A DNA stretch of 64,000 nt, taken from Herbaspirillum sp. RV1423. Its GTDB lineage: Bacteria; Pseudomonadota; Gammaproteobacteria; Burkholderiales; Burkholderiaceae_D. The notes beneath the pieces were generated by a model. The model was not told the origin of the DNA, searched no databases, and saw nothing but the letters and a program-made list of their open reading frames with translations. A program made the position numbers and the translations under genes. Shown one piece after another: positions 8,202 to 16,551 of this stretch (within the stretch, counting starts at the first letter, position 1; the number at the start of each line of letters is the position of its first letter). The stretch covers positions 1-64,000 of the forward strand of contig NZ_CBXX010000001.1 of NCBI RefSeq assembly GCF_000577615.1, given 5' to 3'.

Positions 8202-9590
8202 TCAATATGTAGTCAGCTTGTCCAAAAACTGGTTTTCAATATTCCGTCTCATCCAGAACCCCGCACCGACGACAAGCAGTGTAAATACCACCGTGCCGAC
8301 TGCCATCCAGGAGAGGATCTCCTGGTCCATCTTGCCATCGAGCGACAATCCGCAAGCGAAGGCCGCCAACATGAAGGAGATTCCATACATCGCATAGACA
8401 AATTCGCTGTGCACATCTGGATACTGCACCTGCTGCCCTGATTCCAGCGTGGAAGTCACTATGTTCCATGCCATTCGATTATTGTCACGCACGGAGGCGA
8501 CCAATTGCGCCCCCTGCCCATGCCTGACCATCTGCGCCGCCAATGCCAGCGACAACCAGCCATTGGCAGGACCGGGCTTGCCAATGGCCTCATCGATATC
8601 ATGCAGCGTCGCCGCCGGCAAACTCTCTTGCGCGGTTGCCTTGACGGCATGGCGCGCCGTCTTGTCGAGACGACTGAACCAAACGTGGCGCAATTTTTGC
8701 GCGGTCGCCTGTTTGGCGCGCAACAAAATCCCCAACGCCTCGCTCATGTCTTCCGAGGTTGTATCGATCGTGCGTAACAGCCGCGTGCGTTGCGTCAGCT
8801 TGAGACGACTTGCCGTTTCCGGTGAAATCAGGATCAGCCCGGTTCCCAGCTCTGAATACGCCGCGACGTCCTGTTCCGGGTCCAACAACTGATACGCGAG
8901 CACCAGACGACTGTCCGTGGAGGTGCCAGCGTCCGAGCATAACAAAGACGGACCATCAGCCTCATACCGCACTATCTTGGCTGCCTGAGGCAAATTCAAC
9001 GTCTTCCAGACACGTTGAACAACCTGTACATCGTCTTGATGGCCGCCCTCGATACAAATCGTCAGCGACGTGACTTGCTGTACGCGACGGATCGCCGGCG
9101 CCAGTGGCGATAGTAGCTGCGCCAATAGGGCCGCCAATCGGTCGCCCGCCATCCCGTCCTCGGGGGACGGGAGCGATAAAACCTTGCCTGGATTGGATGG
9201 CGGACTCCCTTCCAGTCCCAGCAACCGTTCCGCCAAATCCGGCTCGGGCGTCACTACGACGCTATCCAACACCACGACATGCACACGCGCCCAGTCCTGC
9301 CAAGTCTCGCGCGATACCGCACACAAGAAGTTCCAGTGAAGAACCAGGCCCTCCTGGACAAACAAATTAAACAACATAAAGGCGCTGATGGAGATCGCGA
9401 TCAACATCGGTATGACGCCAAAACCTACCCAGAAAGCGCCATCGACCGGCTTGCCCTGCGGCCAGGTCGCCAGGCGCAACACCGCGCCACAAATGCCGCA
9501 CAGAAAAAACACAAATAAAAATAACCAGACAGACAGCCCCTTCGGCTCTTCCTCCAGAGGGATCTCCGGCGTATGCCACGAATAGCTCAT
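8202..9590 (-). CDS. T6SS-island membrane protein of unknown function
   Basis: The 462-residue product is not recognised. Two hydrophobic helices lie near the N-terminus (about 22-45 and 52-80) and two near the C-terminus (about 400-420 and 430-450), enclosing a soluble region of about 300 residues. Around residues 325-350 the pattern DEAIGKPGPANGWLSLALAA loosely resembles the C-terminal half of thiolase or ketoacyl-synthase folds; no catalytic residues are evident. The start at 9590 overlaps the PAAR gene stop (ATGA), so PAAR and this protein are probably made together. It could be a PAAR or effector accessory factor or an immunity-type protein. No Tla3/DUF2875 signature was recognised. Confidence 0.75.
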   Translation of the reverse strand: MSYSWHTPEIPLEEEPKGLSVWLFLFVFFLCGICGAVLRLATWPQGKPVDGAFWVGFGVIPMLIAISISAFMLFNLFVQEGLVLHWNFLCAVSRETWQDWARVHVVVLDSVVVTPEPDLAERLLGLEGSPPSNPGKVLSLPSPEDGMAGDRLAALLAQLLSPLAPAIRRVQQVTSLTICIEGGHQDDVQVVQRVWKTLNLPQAAKIVRYEADGPSLLCSDAGTSTDSRLVLAYQLLDPEQDVAAYSELGTGLILISPETASRLKLTQRTRLLRTIDTTSEDMSEALGILLRAKQATAQKLRHVWFSRLDKTARHAVKATAQESLPAATLHDIDEAIGKPGPANGWLSLALAAQMVRHGQGAQLVASVRDNNRMAWNIVTSTLESGQQVQYPDVHSEFVYAMYGISFMLAAFACGLSLDGKMDQEILSWMAVGTVVFTLLVVGAGFWMRRNIENQFLDKLTTY

Positions 9591-9847
9591 GCTGCCATCC
9601 CGCTTTCTCCGCTGGCGTGAACCACACAGCCGCAAGCGCACCGGCACCCATGCACGACCAGCAGACGGCCGTTTTCGGAAAAGCCCTCGATGCCTTCGAC
9701 GATTTTGTTGTTGCCATGCTCCGGGCAAGACACATCATCATTCACCAACGCAGCGCGACGGCCATGCAAGATGAAACTCGACGACGCCGAAATGACTTTA
9801 CCGCCGCGATTGGTGGGGTCGCCGAGGCAGACGATTTTTTTAGACAT
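9587..9847 (-). CDS. PAAR-domain protein (T6SS spike tip)
   Basis: Small 86-residue protein of the PAAR type, which caps the VgrG trimer and sharpens the T6SS spike. Visible features are the N-terminal IVCLGDPTNRGGKVISAS, a central CPEHG, and a cysteine/histidine-rich tail (VVHGCRCACGCVVHASG) that fits metal binding at the tip. There is no C-terminal toxin extension. The start MSKKIVCLG at 9847 gives the usual PAAR N-terminus; the frame extends five codons upstream. It is the last recognised spike component of the island. Confidence 0.9.
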   Translation of the reverse strand: MSKKIVCLGDPTNRGGKVISASSSFILHGRRAALVNDDVSCPEHGNNKIVEGIEGFSENGRLLVVHGCRCACGCVVHASGESGMAA

Positions 9848-9894
9848 GAATTTTGACTCCAAGTGAGGTGATAAAAAGTAGTCGCGCAGCGGTG

Positions 9895-10055
9895 GTTGGC
9901 GCCGTTCTGTAATGGACCGCCTCCCCAGTACCGGAGAGGATGTGCCGCTTCAGCAGGCGAATGCGAAGCAATCATTTTTCTTTGGGCAGGTTGCTCGGAC
10001 GGATGCTGGCGTCGCAGGTGAAGCGGTCTTGCCCGGAAGGGGTGTGTAGAGAAGG
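9895..10055 (-). repeat. Tandem-duplication block A, distal copy
   Basis: About 145-160 bases here match 10937-11097 with few mismatches, offset 1042 bases. The block covers the start of the effector-like remnant plus the 3' end of the second Tli3-like gene. The stop codon of the lipoprotein again overlaps an ATG (ATGA) opening a short remnant frame that reads MIASHSPAEAAHPLRYWGGG before drifting into unrelated sequence. Confidence 0.85.
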
Positions 10056-10664
10056 CAACGGTTTTTTGGAAGTCGGGAAACCATCACCCTTCACTCCTTC
10101 TGGGTAAGGTTTATCAAGATCGATATCGGGGACGAGCGGATATTTTGTTACATACGTTGCCCCATTGATCTGACTTCTTTTCTCGGCAACATAAAACCCA
10201 TCCTGGGCGACAAGGATGAAATAGTTTTCAGAGGCTTTTTCTGGATTAGGATGATTCATATAGACCATGCCCTTGAAGGTATGACCACCATCGGTGGAAT
10301 AAATTAAGGAGGCATTACAGCCACGGCTACCGCAACCACCTTGTGGAGCGGAAGCAATGACTACGTTCTTTTCTGTCGGATCATCAATCACAAGGCGACC
10401 ACGATAGAGTTCAATACCTCCGCTTCCTAATTTGGTATGGATATTTTCCTTTGTGTTGTTGAAATACGTATCACCAAAGCAGTGATCATAATTTTCCAGT
10501 GAAATAAACCGATGATCGTCAATCCGGTAAATGACTTGTGGCGGCACGTCATAGTGGACAGGTGGTACCAGCTTGTTGTACCGCTCGCGTAGCATGCCTT
10601 CATTAGAGCAGCCGACCACACCGATAGTCAGCAACACGCAGCCGAGGATAGTGGTGATGTTCAT
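9972..10664 (-). CDS. Tli3-like T6SS lipase immunity lipoprotein (second copy)
   Basis: Predicted 230-residue outer-membrane or periplasmic lipoprotein that should neutralise a Tle3-type lipase. The signal peptide ends in TIGVVGC, giving a lipidated cysteine. The mature part carries the Tli3-like core VIYRIDDHRFISLENYDHCF ... GRLVIDDPTEKNVVIASAP ... YSTDGGHTFKG and the shared ending DRFTCDASIRPSNLP. The ATG at 10664 is preceded by a good ribosome site (AAGGA, 7-base spacing). An upstream ATG at 10703 overlaps the stop of the preceding remnant and would add 13 residues. It is paralogous to the gene at 11014 but clearly diverged in the middle, suggesting different effector specificity. Confidence 0.82.
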   Translation of the reverse strand: MNITTILGCVLLTIGVVGCSNEGMLRERYNKLVPPVHYDVPPQVIYRIDDHRFISLENYDHCFGDTYFNNTKENIHTKLGSGGIELYRGRLVIDDPTEKNVVIASAPQGGCGSRGCNASLIYSTDGGHTFKGMVYMNHPNPEKASENYFILVAQDGFYVAEKRSQINGATYVTKYPLVPDIDLDKPYPEGVKGDGFPTSKKPLPSLHTPSGQDRFTCDASIRPSNLPKEK

Positions 10665-10702
10665 TTTGGTTTCCTTCAGTTTTTTCTTTATCGTTATTTT
10701 CA

Positions 10703-10911
10703 TTACGCACCCCCATAGGTCTTGTAATTCTTAATGCGTTCTTCGTCGGCCTTTCGAATCTGGTCGCTCACGGTCTCGCGATCAATCTCCGGCGGCATCG
10801 CCGGCACCGTTAGATTGCCGGTATCAAAGTAGGAATCCGTAAAATTGGTCCAATCGGCCATGTAGATGAGCTTGGCCCATTTCTCTTGCGTATAGCTGCC
10901 GCAGAAGCCCA
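10703..10911 (-). repeat. Tandem-duplication block B, distal copy
   Basis: 209 bases nearly identical (only a handful of differences) to 11754-11962, the 3' end of the intact Tle3 gene, offset 1051 bases. Together with block A it defines a repeating unit of about 1.04-1.05 kb made of effector tail plus immunity lipoprotein. Confidence 0.9.
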
Positions 10912-11017
10912 GCGGGCTCCATAGCTGTTGCAGGTTGTTGGCGCCGTTCTGTAATGGACCGCCTCCCCAGTACCGGAGAGGGTGTGCCGGTTCAGCAGGC
11001 GAATGCGAGGCAATCAT
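10703..11017 (-). pseudogene. Chimeric remnant of a Tle3-type effector gene
   Basis: An open frame of 104 residues that fuses two separate parts of the Tle3 gene. Residues around YWGGGPLQNGANNLQQLW match Tle3 residues 173-195. They join directly to the Tle3 C-terminus from CGSYTQEKWAKLIYMADW to NYKTYGGA. The catalytic region is missing. The junction lies at a 9-base microhomology (AGAAGCCCA, here 10903-10911), which occurs in tle3 at 13148-13156 and 11954-11962. Deletion between those copies removes 1194 bases, exactly in frame. It overlaps the upstream tli3 stop by ATGA and its own stop overlaps the next lipoprotein's ATG. It may still be translated, but as a lipase it is broken. Confidence 0.85.
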
Positions 11018-11097
11018 TTTGCTATGGGCAGGTTGCTCGGACGGATGCTGGCGTCGCAGGTGAAGCGGTCTTGCCCGGAGGGGGTACGTAACGGGGG
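10937..11097 (-). repeat. Tandem-duplication block A, proximal copy
   Basis: Partner of 9895-10055. It spans the 3' end of the first Tli3-like gene and the first ~80 bases of the chimeric remnant. Confidence 0.85.
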
Positions 11098-11730
11098 GAG
11101 CGGTTTGTTTGAGAGATATTCAATGTGATATCCCTTTGGAAGTCCCGCGACAGTATCGTATTCAATTCCTGGTGCTAGCGGATATTTAGTGACATCGTTA
11201 TCAAACTTCCCCTTCGCATACTCGGAAGTCTTCACCACATAAAACCCATCCTGGGCGACAAGGATGGAATAGTTTTCGGAGGCTTTCGTTGGATAAGGAC
11301 TTTGCATGTATTTCTTGCTTTTGAAGGTGCGACCACCATCGCTAGAGTAAGCAAGATAAACATTGCAGCCCTTGTCGCCGCAGGTTTCAGCAGGTGCATC
11401 AGGAATGACAATATTCATTCCGGTTGGATCGTCGATACTCAACCGCCCCTTATATCTACTCAGATTTCCGCGCCAGAGTTTGGTGCGCAACTTCGCCTTC
11501 GTATCTACGTAGTAGTTATCTCCATAACACTTGTCATAATTTTCCAGCGAAATGTAGCGATGATCGTCAATCCGGTAGACCACTTGGGCGGGCACATCGT
11601 AATCGGGTGGTGGTGCCGAACCGTTATATTGATTGCGCGAATTGATGTCGTTATTCACGCACCCCGCCATACTGGCAGTCAGCAGGGCCACACCGATGAT
11701 CTTGATTATGTCCATTGTCATTTCTTTCAT
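11014..11730 (-). CDS. Tli3-like T6SS lipase immunity lipoprotein (first copy)
   Basis: Predicted lipoprotein of 238 residues directly downstream of the intact Tle3 gene, so the probable cognate immunity protein. The lipobox is SMAGC and the Tli3-like core includes VVYRIDDHRYISLENYDKCY, GRLSIDDPTGMNIVIP and YSSDGGRTFKS. Several conserved cysteines (CGDKGC) may form disulfides in the periplasm. The ATG at 11730 has a plausible ribosome site (AAGG, 5-6 bases). An ATG at 11754 overlaps the tle3 stop (TAATG) and could serve by translational coupling, adding 8 residues. The stop overlaps the remnant's ATG. Confidence 0.85.
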   Translation of the reverse strand: MKEMTMDIIKIIGVALLTASMAGCVNNDINSRNQYNGSAPPPDYDVPAQVVYRIDDHRYISLENYDKCYGDNYYVDTKAKLRTKLWRGNLSRYKGRLSIDDPTGMNIVIPDAPAETCGDKGCNVYLAYSSDGGRTFKSKKYMQSPYPTKASENYSILVAQDGFYVVKTSEYAKGKFDNDVTKYPLAPGIEYDTVAGLPKGYHIEYLSNKPLPPLRTPSGQDRFTCDASIRPSNLPIAK

Positions 11731-11753
11731 GTTTGCCTTGGCTGTTGTTTTCA

Positions 11754-11962
11754 TTACGCGCCGCCATAGGTCTTGTAATTCTTAATGCGTTCTTCGTCGG
11801 CCTTTCGAATCTGGTCGCTCACGGTCTCGCGATCAATCTCCGGCGGCATCGCCGGCACCGTTAGATTGCCGGTATCAAAGTAGGAATCCGTAAAGTTGGT
11901 CCAATCGGCCATGTAGATGAGCTTGGCCCATTTCTCTTGCGTGTAGCTGCCGCAGAAGCCCA
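11754..11962 (-). repeat. Tandem-duplication block B, proximal copy
   Basis: The 3' end of the intact Tle3 gene, matching 10703-10911 almost base for base. The copy ends at the AGAAGCCCA microhomology. Confidence 0.9.
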
Positions 11963-13733
11963 CCGGAAGATCGTAGGCGACTACGCGTTTGATGAACTCA
12001 ACGTGCATGGACAACGTGCTGTGGTTAGCAGGCATGGGATAGTAATTAGTAATGCGTTGCTGTAGTTCTTCTTGCGTTTCTGGTTCGCGGACTTCTCCGC
12101 TTGCACTATAGATATCCTTATGACTGACGATTTTTTTGTCTTGATAAAAGGAGGACAGATAAGGAAAATCCGGTTCTTTAAATTTACCGTCAAGACCCAT
12201 CGCGCCCCACGCATTCGCTGTGCGTACAGACTCGTCAAAATACACTTCCATTTCTTCCATGATGCTCTTGCCGTTGACTATTCTGGTGACTTCTTTTATT
12301 CGAGGTGCACTCATCTCCTCTGCCGTCAACGGCTTTGGCACCCTCTCCGCATTGACAGAAGCCATCTGCTCCAGCGGCGGCACTGCCCACAGGTTTTTGG
12401 TGAGCAGCACCTTGCGGTTGCCGTTCCAGAAATTGGTCGGGTGCACGCCCGGTTCCGGATCGGGAATCAGCGGCAGCTTGCCGAACGGCGTCAAGGCCGG
12501 CTCATCCCCGCAGGGCGTGCCGCGCGCGAGCATGCGTTGCTTGACCACGTCCTGCATGCCGATCAGCACGCCGCCCGGGATGCCTTGCCAGCCGATGCTC
12601 TGTAAGGGTTCCGCTCCCATGACGCGGTCGTGCGGGTTGAAGTAGTTATAGAGACGGCCGTGGTTGTCGCGCTCGGAGGTGCCGCAGGGGTGCACGATGT
12701 TGGGGCGCCAGTAGTGCATTTGACCGCATTTGGTGGCGCCGATGCGCACGTTGTCGAGCCGCTTCTGGTCGTTCAACAATTGCTGGTTGGGCCGCAGCTT
12801 GTCGACTACCGCTTGCAAGGTGCGCAGGCGCGCGCCGTCGGTGGGCCGCTCATGGCCGCAGGTCAGGGCGTCGGTGAACTTGTCGGTCAGGGCGTAGGGG
12901 GAGTTCATCAGCATGACGGCGTCCGGCGGACGCTTCTTGCACAAGAGCGTGGCGGCCATCGCGAGCATGGTGCCCTGGCTGTGCGAGACGATGGTGAGGC
13001 TGTTCAAGGATTGCTCGCGGATGGTGTCGATCAGCTTGGCCAGCCGGCCGGCGGCGTGGGCGAAGTACTGGCGCGGGGGTGCGTCGTTTAACTCGCGCTC
13101 GACTTCGGTGTTGAACTGTTGCATGTCGAAACCCAGCACTTCGCGCGAGAAGCCCAGCGGACTCCATAGCTGTTGCAGGTTGTTGGTGCCGTTCTGGAAT
13201 GGACCGCCTCCCCAGTACCAGGGGTCTTCGGCATTCTTGTCGTCGCCGTGTTTGGCGCAGTCCAACTGGTCAGGGTTCTTGAGCGGGATGCGCCACTTGC
13301 CTTTCTGTCCGTCCTGGGCGCGATAGCCCCAATAGAAGCGGATGACGGGGGAACGGCCGTCGTTGTCGAGCTTCAAAGTACGACGAATGGGTTGATCGTC
13401 TTTATTACGAGTTACATATTTATTTGGTTTGAGATCGTCTCGATTCAAACGCTCATTTAACCCTTCACATAACGCTTGTTCCGCCACGTCATACCACTCT
13501 CCCTCGGAGTTGACGCCATGCACGAAGATCACCACGCCGGGCAGGTTGATCGGCAGGTCGACGCGCGCATAGACGTGATAGTCCTCGGGCGTTTCGTAGG
13601 ATTTCCACGACAGGATGCCATTGGCATCGATATGCCGCTCGACCGGGTGCATCATGTCGGGATGTTCGTAGACGGGCTTGTCAGGTTCGCCCGCCAAGGG
13701 TTTGATATTGATGGGATAGTTTACGATCGGCAT
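11754..13733 (-). CDS. Tle3-type T6SS phospholipase effector
   Basis: A 659-residue alpha/beta-hydrolase-type antibacterial effector expected to attack membrane phospholipids of target cells after T6SS delivery. The oxyanion-side motif is VVIFVHGVNSEGEWYD (about 67-82). The nucleophile elbow SHSQG (250-254, Ser252) sits in LTIVSHSQGTMLAMAATLL. NYFNPHDRVMGAEPLQSIGW (about 363-382), with candidate acid D369, belongs to the DUF3274/Tle3 family. No signal peptide is present, fitting spike-mediated export. The start at 13733 is one base after the vgrG stop; the longer open frame upstream is only a vgrG shadow. Confidence 0.88.
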   Translation of the reverse strand: MPIVNYPINIKPLAGEPDKPVYEHPDMMHPVERHIDANGILSWKSYETPEDYHVYARVDLPINLPGVVIFVHGVNSEGEWYDVAEQALCEGLNERLNRDDLKPNKYVTRNKDDQPIRRTLKLDNDGRSPVIRFYWGYRAQDGQKGKWRIPLKNPDQLDCAKHGDDKNAEDPWYWGGGPFQNGTNNLQQLWSPLGFSREVLGFDMQQFNTEVERELNDAPPRQYFAHAAGRLAKLIDTIREQSLNSLTIVSHSQGTMLAMAATLLCKKRPPDAVMLMNSPYALTDKFTDALTCGHERPTDGARLRTLQAVVDKLRPNQQLLNDQKRLDNVRIGATKCGQMHYWRPNIVHPCGTSERDNHGRLYNYFNPHDRVMGAEPLQSIGWQGIPGGVLIGMQDVVKQRMLARGTPCGDEPALTPFGKLPLIPDPEPGVHPTNFWNGNRKVLLTKNLWAVPPLEQMASVNAERVPKPLTAEEMSAPRIKEVTRIVNGKSIMEEMEVYFDESVRTANAWGAMGLDGKFKEPDFPYLSSFYQDKKIVSHKDIYSASGEVREPETQEELQQRITNYYPMPANHSTLSMHVEFIKRVVAYDLPVGFCGSYTQEKWAKLIYMADWTNFTDSYFDTGNLTVPAMPPEIDRETVSDQIRKADEERIKNYKTYGGA

Positions 13734-13734
13734 A

Positions 13735-16239
13735 TCAGGCCTCCTTCGGATGGTTAGTGAGCAGGGTGATGCCGCGCGCGATGTCGTTTTGGGTGAGGCT
13801 GGTGCGACCATCGCTGTCGGTAGTGCCGGTGACAGTGTTGCCATCGGCAAGCTTGATGCGGTAATCCTGGTTGGGGGCTGGACGCCGGGTAAATTCGTCC
13901 ATGAGCACGTAACGTTCCGACTGCGGGATAGCCTTTTGCTGGAACACGGGCAAGGGTAGCGACAGCGTGCCCGGTTCTTCCTTGACGACGCTGCGAATCT
14001 TGAGATTGAGCTTGCCGTCTCCGCCGATCTCGACGTTGTCGCCGAGGATTTTGATGTAAGCGCTGCCGCTGTGCAGGACGATGCCATTGGCGGCATTGAC
14101 CACGGTCTTGCCGGCGGCGCTGGTGATCTGCACGTCCCGTTGACCGACCATTTCCAGATTGTCGCTTTGGGCCTGTATCTGTACCTTGCCTTGGGCGGCG
14201 AACAGTTTGATGCCCATCTTGTGGGCGAACATGGACATCCCTTGGCTGGCGGCTAACAAGAAACGCTTGCCGACGCTGATGCTGTGGTCGTCGCCGCTGT
14301 GCTGCATGATGTCTTGTCCAGCCGACAGATTGATATGGCTGGGCGTGGCGGCGGCAATGCCTGCCGGCGAGGACAGCAGCAGCACGGCTTGTTTGAGTTC
14401 GGCCACACTCTCGGTGAGCCAGTCGTTGTGCTCGCGCAGTGCGGCGACTTCGGCCTTGGCAATAGAAGCGGCTTGCGCTAGTCCTTGTGCCTGGGCTTGC
14501 AGTTGTTGCAGCAAGGTTTGCGCAGCTTGCATGTCCAGTTGCTGGCCGCGGGCCTCGCTTTGCATGTCGGCGCTGACAAACAATCCCTTGCCGCCCCGGA
14601 TGGCGCCATGACCATCGGTCCTCAGTTCAAAGCCTTGTCCACGCTCCTGACGCTGGCTGTCGACCAGATGCCCCAGGTTCAATTGACTCTTGCCGGAGTG
14701 CTCGGTGCTGAGCTTGATGTGCTCCTGCCCCTTCCAGTCTTCCATCCTGAGCTTGTTGTTGCTTTGCGTGCGGATGACGTTGCGGCTCAGCCAGCGGTTC
14801 TCGGTGGTGATGTGGTCGGGCTGGCGGCTGTTGTGGTGCAGGTGGGCGATGTAGGGTTTATTGGGATTGCCGTCCATGAAGGCAATCGCCGCTTCGGTGC
14901 CGTCGATGATGGGGAAGTGGAAGCCGGTTTCGTTGGCCCCTGCAAACGGTTTGGCAAGGCGCAATGGCACGCTCTCTTGGCCCGGATGCCATTCGTCGAA
15001 ATCAAGATCGAAGCGCACCCGGTAATGACCGTGCTTCGTAATGTAGGCATGGGGATATTGGTTCGGCGAGGTGACTCTTGCCGACAGTGTTCCGGCGATC
15101 TTCGGCCAGTTGGCTTCGTCGAGCGGGATGCGGAAGCGCCGGTCGCTGGGGATGGCGGTGTAGCTGTTCTTGTAGGCCTGATCGCGTGCGCCGCTGTGGG
15201 TGACGCTGACGATGACCTGGCCATTGGGCGCATCGGGCAGGGACTGATCCATGCGCAGGATGCGCGCCGGGCGCAGTTCGAGGATGTTGCTCTGGCCGGT
15301 GTAGGTGATTTGATGGGCGATGGCGGCTTCATGTCTGAGTTGCGCTTCCCATTTGGCATCTTTCTGATTCAGATGATGACTGCCGTAGACGTAGGGCTGA
15401 CCATAGGTGGTCTTGTCGGCGCGAGCGATATTCGCTTCTTCTTTGAAGCGCTCCCAAGCTGCGTTGGGATGATAATCGGCCACCAGATACGAAGCGGGAA
15501 CCGTCTGCGATTGCGTTTGCAGACTAAACACCGTTTCCTGGCCCGACTCCAGTCCCGCCGTTTCCCGATACGGTACCTTGAGTTCTGGCTTGTAAATGTA
15601 ATGGTCGATATCGTCGCCGAAGACGATGATGTCGCCGAACTTGCCGGGGGTGAAGTAGCTGTACAGACCTTCTTGTCGCATCAGCAGGTGGATGTAGTCC
15701 CAGTCGCTCATCTGGTATTGCAGGCGGAAAGCATGCTCGGGGTAGGTGCGACGGGTCTTGAACAGGAACTGATTGCCGTTGAAGTCGTGTCTGCGCAGGA
15801 TGGCTTCGATGATTTGCGGTGCGGTCTTGTGTTGGAATACACGACTGGCGTGGGTCAGGCGCAGGCGCGCCACCAGCGGTTCGATGACGAATTCGTAGCT
15901 GTGGAAGTCGTGAGTCTGTTTGCGCTTGTTGAATTGGGTGATGCAACCGGCGAAGGTGCGGCCCTCGGGGGCATCGTTGGCGTAGCCGGTGAGCGCATCG
16001 ATGACGGACGGCGTGATGGTGAAGCTGGCATCCTTGCCGAGGTAGTCGGCGCGCTGTAATTCCTGCGGATGGGTGAGTTGGATGGTGATGCGGTAGGGCT
16101 CGCCCAAGGCCTCGACGGCTTCAAATGACACCACCGACAGCAAGGCGGCGCTGGCGGTGCCGGGGACCGTGACATTGTAACGCTGTTGACCTGACGCTGC
16201 ATGAGCGAGCGCGGCGGCTTGATTGGATTGTGTGTTCAT
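13735..16239 (-). CDS. vgrG: VgrG T6SS spike protein with C-terminal extension
   Basis: The 834-residue product contains the gp27-like region (for example HDFHSYEFVIEPLVARLRLT), the gp5/OB region (GHYRVRFDLDFDEWHPGQES) and a DUF2345-type beta-helix. After it, residues about 755-834 add a small domain (DYRIKLADGNTVTGTTDSDG) that looks transthyretin-like. Such extensions of VgrG are known to dock effectors or adaptors, so this one probably carries the adjacent Tle3. The start MNTQSNQ at 16239 is chosen because the ribosome site GAAGGA lies 9 bases upstream of it and directly abuts the alternative ATG at 16248. It is the first gene of the island operon. Confidence 0.93.
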   Translation of the reverse strand: MNTQSNQAAALAHAASGQQRYNVTVPGTASAALLSVVSFEAVEALGEPYRITIQLTHPQELQRADYLGKDASFTITPSVIDALTGYANDAPEGRTFAGCITQFNKRKQTHDFHSYEFVIEPLVARLRLTHASRVFQHKTAPQIIEAILRRHDFNGNQFLFKTRRTYPEHAFRLQYQMSDWDYIHLLMRQEGLYSYFTPGKFGDIIVFGDDIDHYIYKPELKVPYRETAGLESGQETVFSLQTQSQTVPASYLVADYHPNAAWERFKEEANIARADKTTYGQPYVYGSHHLNQKDAKWEAQLRHEAAIAHQITYTGQSNILELRPARILRMDQSLPDAPNGQVIVSVTHSGARDQAYKNSYTAIPSDRRFRIPLDEANWPKIAGTLSARVTSPNQYPHAYITKHGHYRVRFDLDFDEWHPGQESVPLRLAKPFAGANETGFHFPIIDGTEAAIAFMDGNPNKPYIAHLHHNSRQPDHITTENRWLSRNVIRTQSNNKLRMEDWKGQEHIKLSTEHSGKSQLNLGHLVDSQRQERGQGFELRTDGHGAIRGGKGLFVSADMQSEARGQQLDMQAAQTLLQQLQAQAQGLAQAASIAKAEVAALREHNDWLTESVAELKQAVLLLSSPAGIAAATPSHINLSAGQDIMQHSGDDHSISVGKRFLLAASQGMSMFAHKMGIKLFAAQGKVQIQAQSDNLEMVGQRDVQITSAAGKTVVNAANGIVLHSGSAYIKILGDNVEIGGDGKLNLKIRSVVKEEPGTLSLPLPVFQQKAIPQSERYVLMDEFTRRPAPNQDYRIKLADGNTVTGTTDSDGRTSLTQNDIARGITLLTNHPKEA

Positions 16240-16551
16240 CTCTTGCATTCCTTCGAGGTGTCGTCGGGCTGACGTTATCGAAGGCTCATGCTAAGAGATG
16301 AACAAGAACATGCATATAGAACAATTTCTAAAATACATTTGATTATGCGAATGCATTACGGATTGAATTCTTTTTTGAGAATTGGCAGTGAAATAGTGGC
16401 TGGCGTGTCGTGTCGATACCACTCGTTTCGTGGGTTGGCAGCCGTCAGTACGGATAGCCGAGCATTTTTATGGAATGTTTTTTATCCAGAAAACGACGTA
16501 GCAATTGCCTTACGACGGCATCAACCTCATTCTGTTACGCTTTATCCAGCT
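16240..16551. other. Intergenic region upstream of vgrG
   Basis: About 312 bases, AT-richer than the surroundings, between the vgrG start and the 3' end of the BamE-like gene. It must hold the promoter of the leftward T6SS operon. No clear promoter boxes, operators or small genes were identified. Confidence 0.5.

Noticed and set aside
8202..9590. Identification as the Tle3 adaptor Tla3
   Set aside because: Position in the island is suggestive, but the four-helix layout and sequence do not match what I know of Tla3/DUF2875 proteins, so it is left as unknown.
13734..14096. N-terminal extension of the Tle3 gene by 121 codons
   Set aside because: This part is the wrong-frame reading of the vgrG 3' end; MPIVNYPINI at 13733, one base after the vgrG stop, is the natural start.
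14485..16059. 524-codon open frame on the plus strand across vgrG
   Set aside because: Shadow of vgrG; no ribosome site or recognisable domain.
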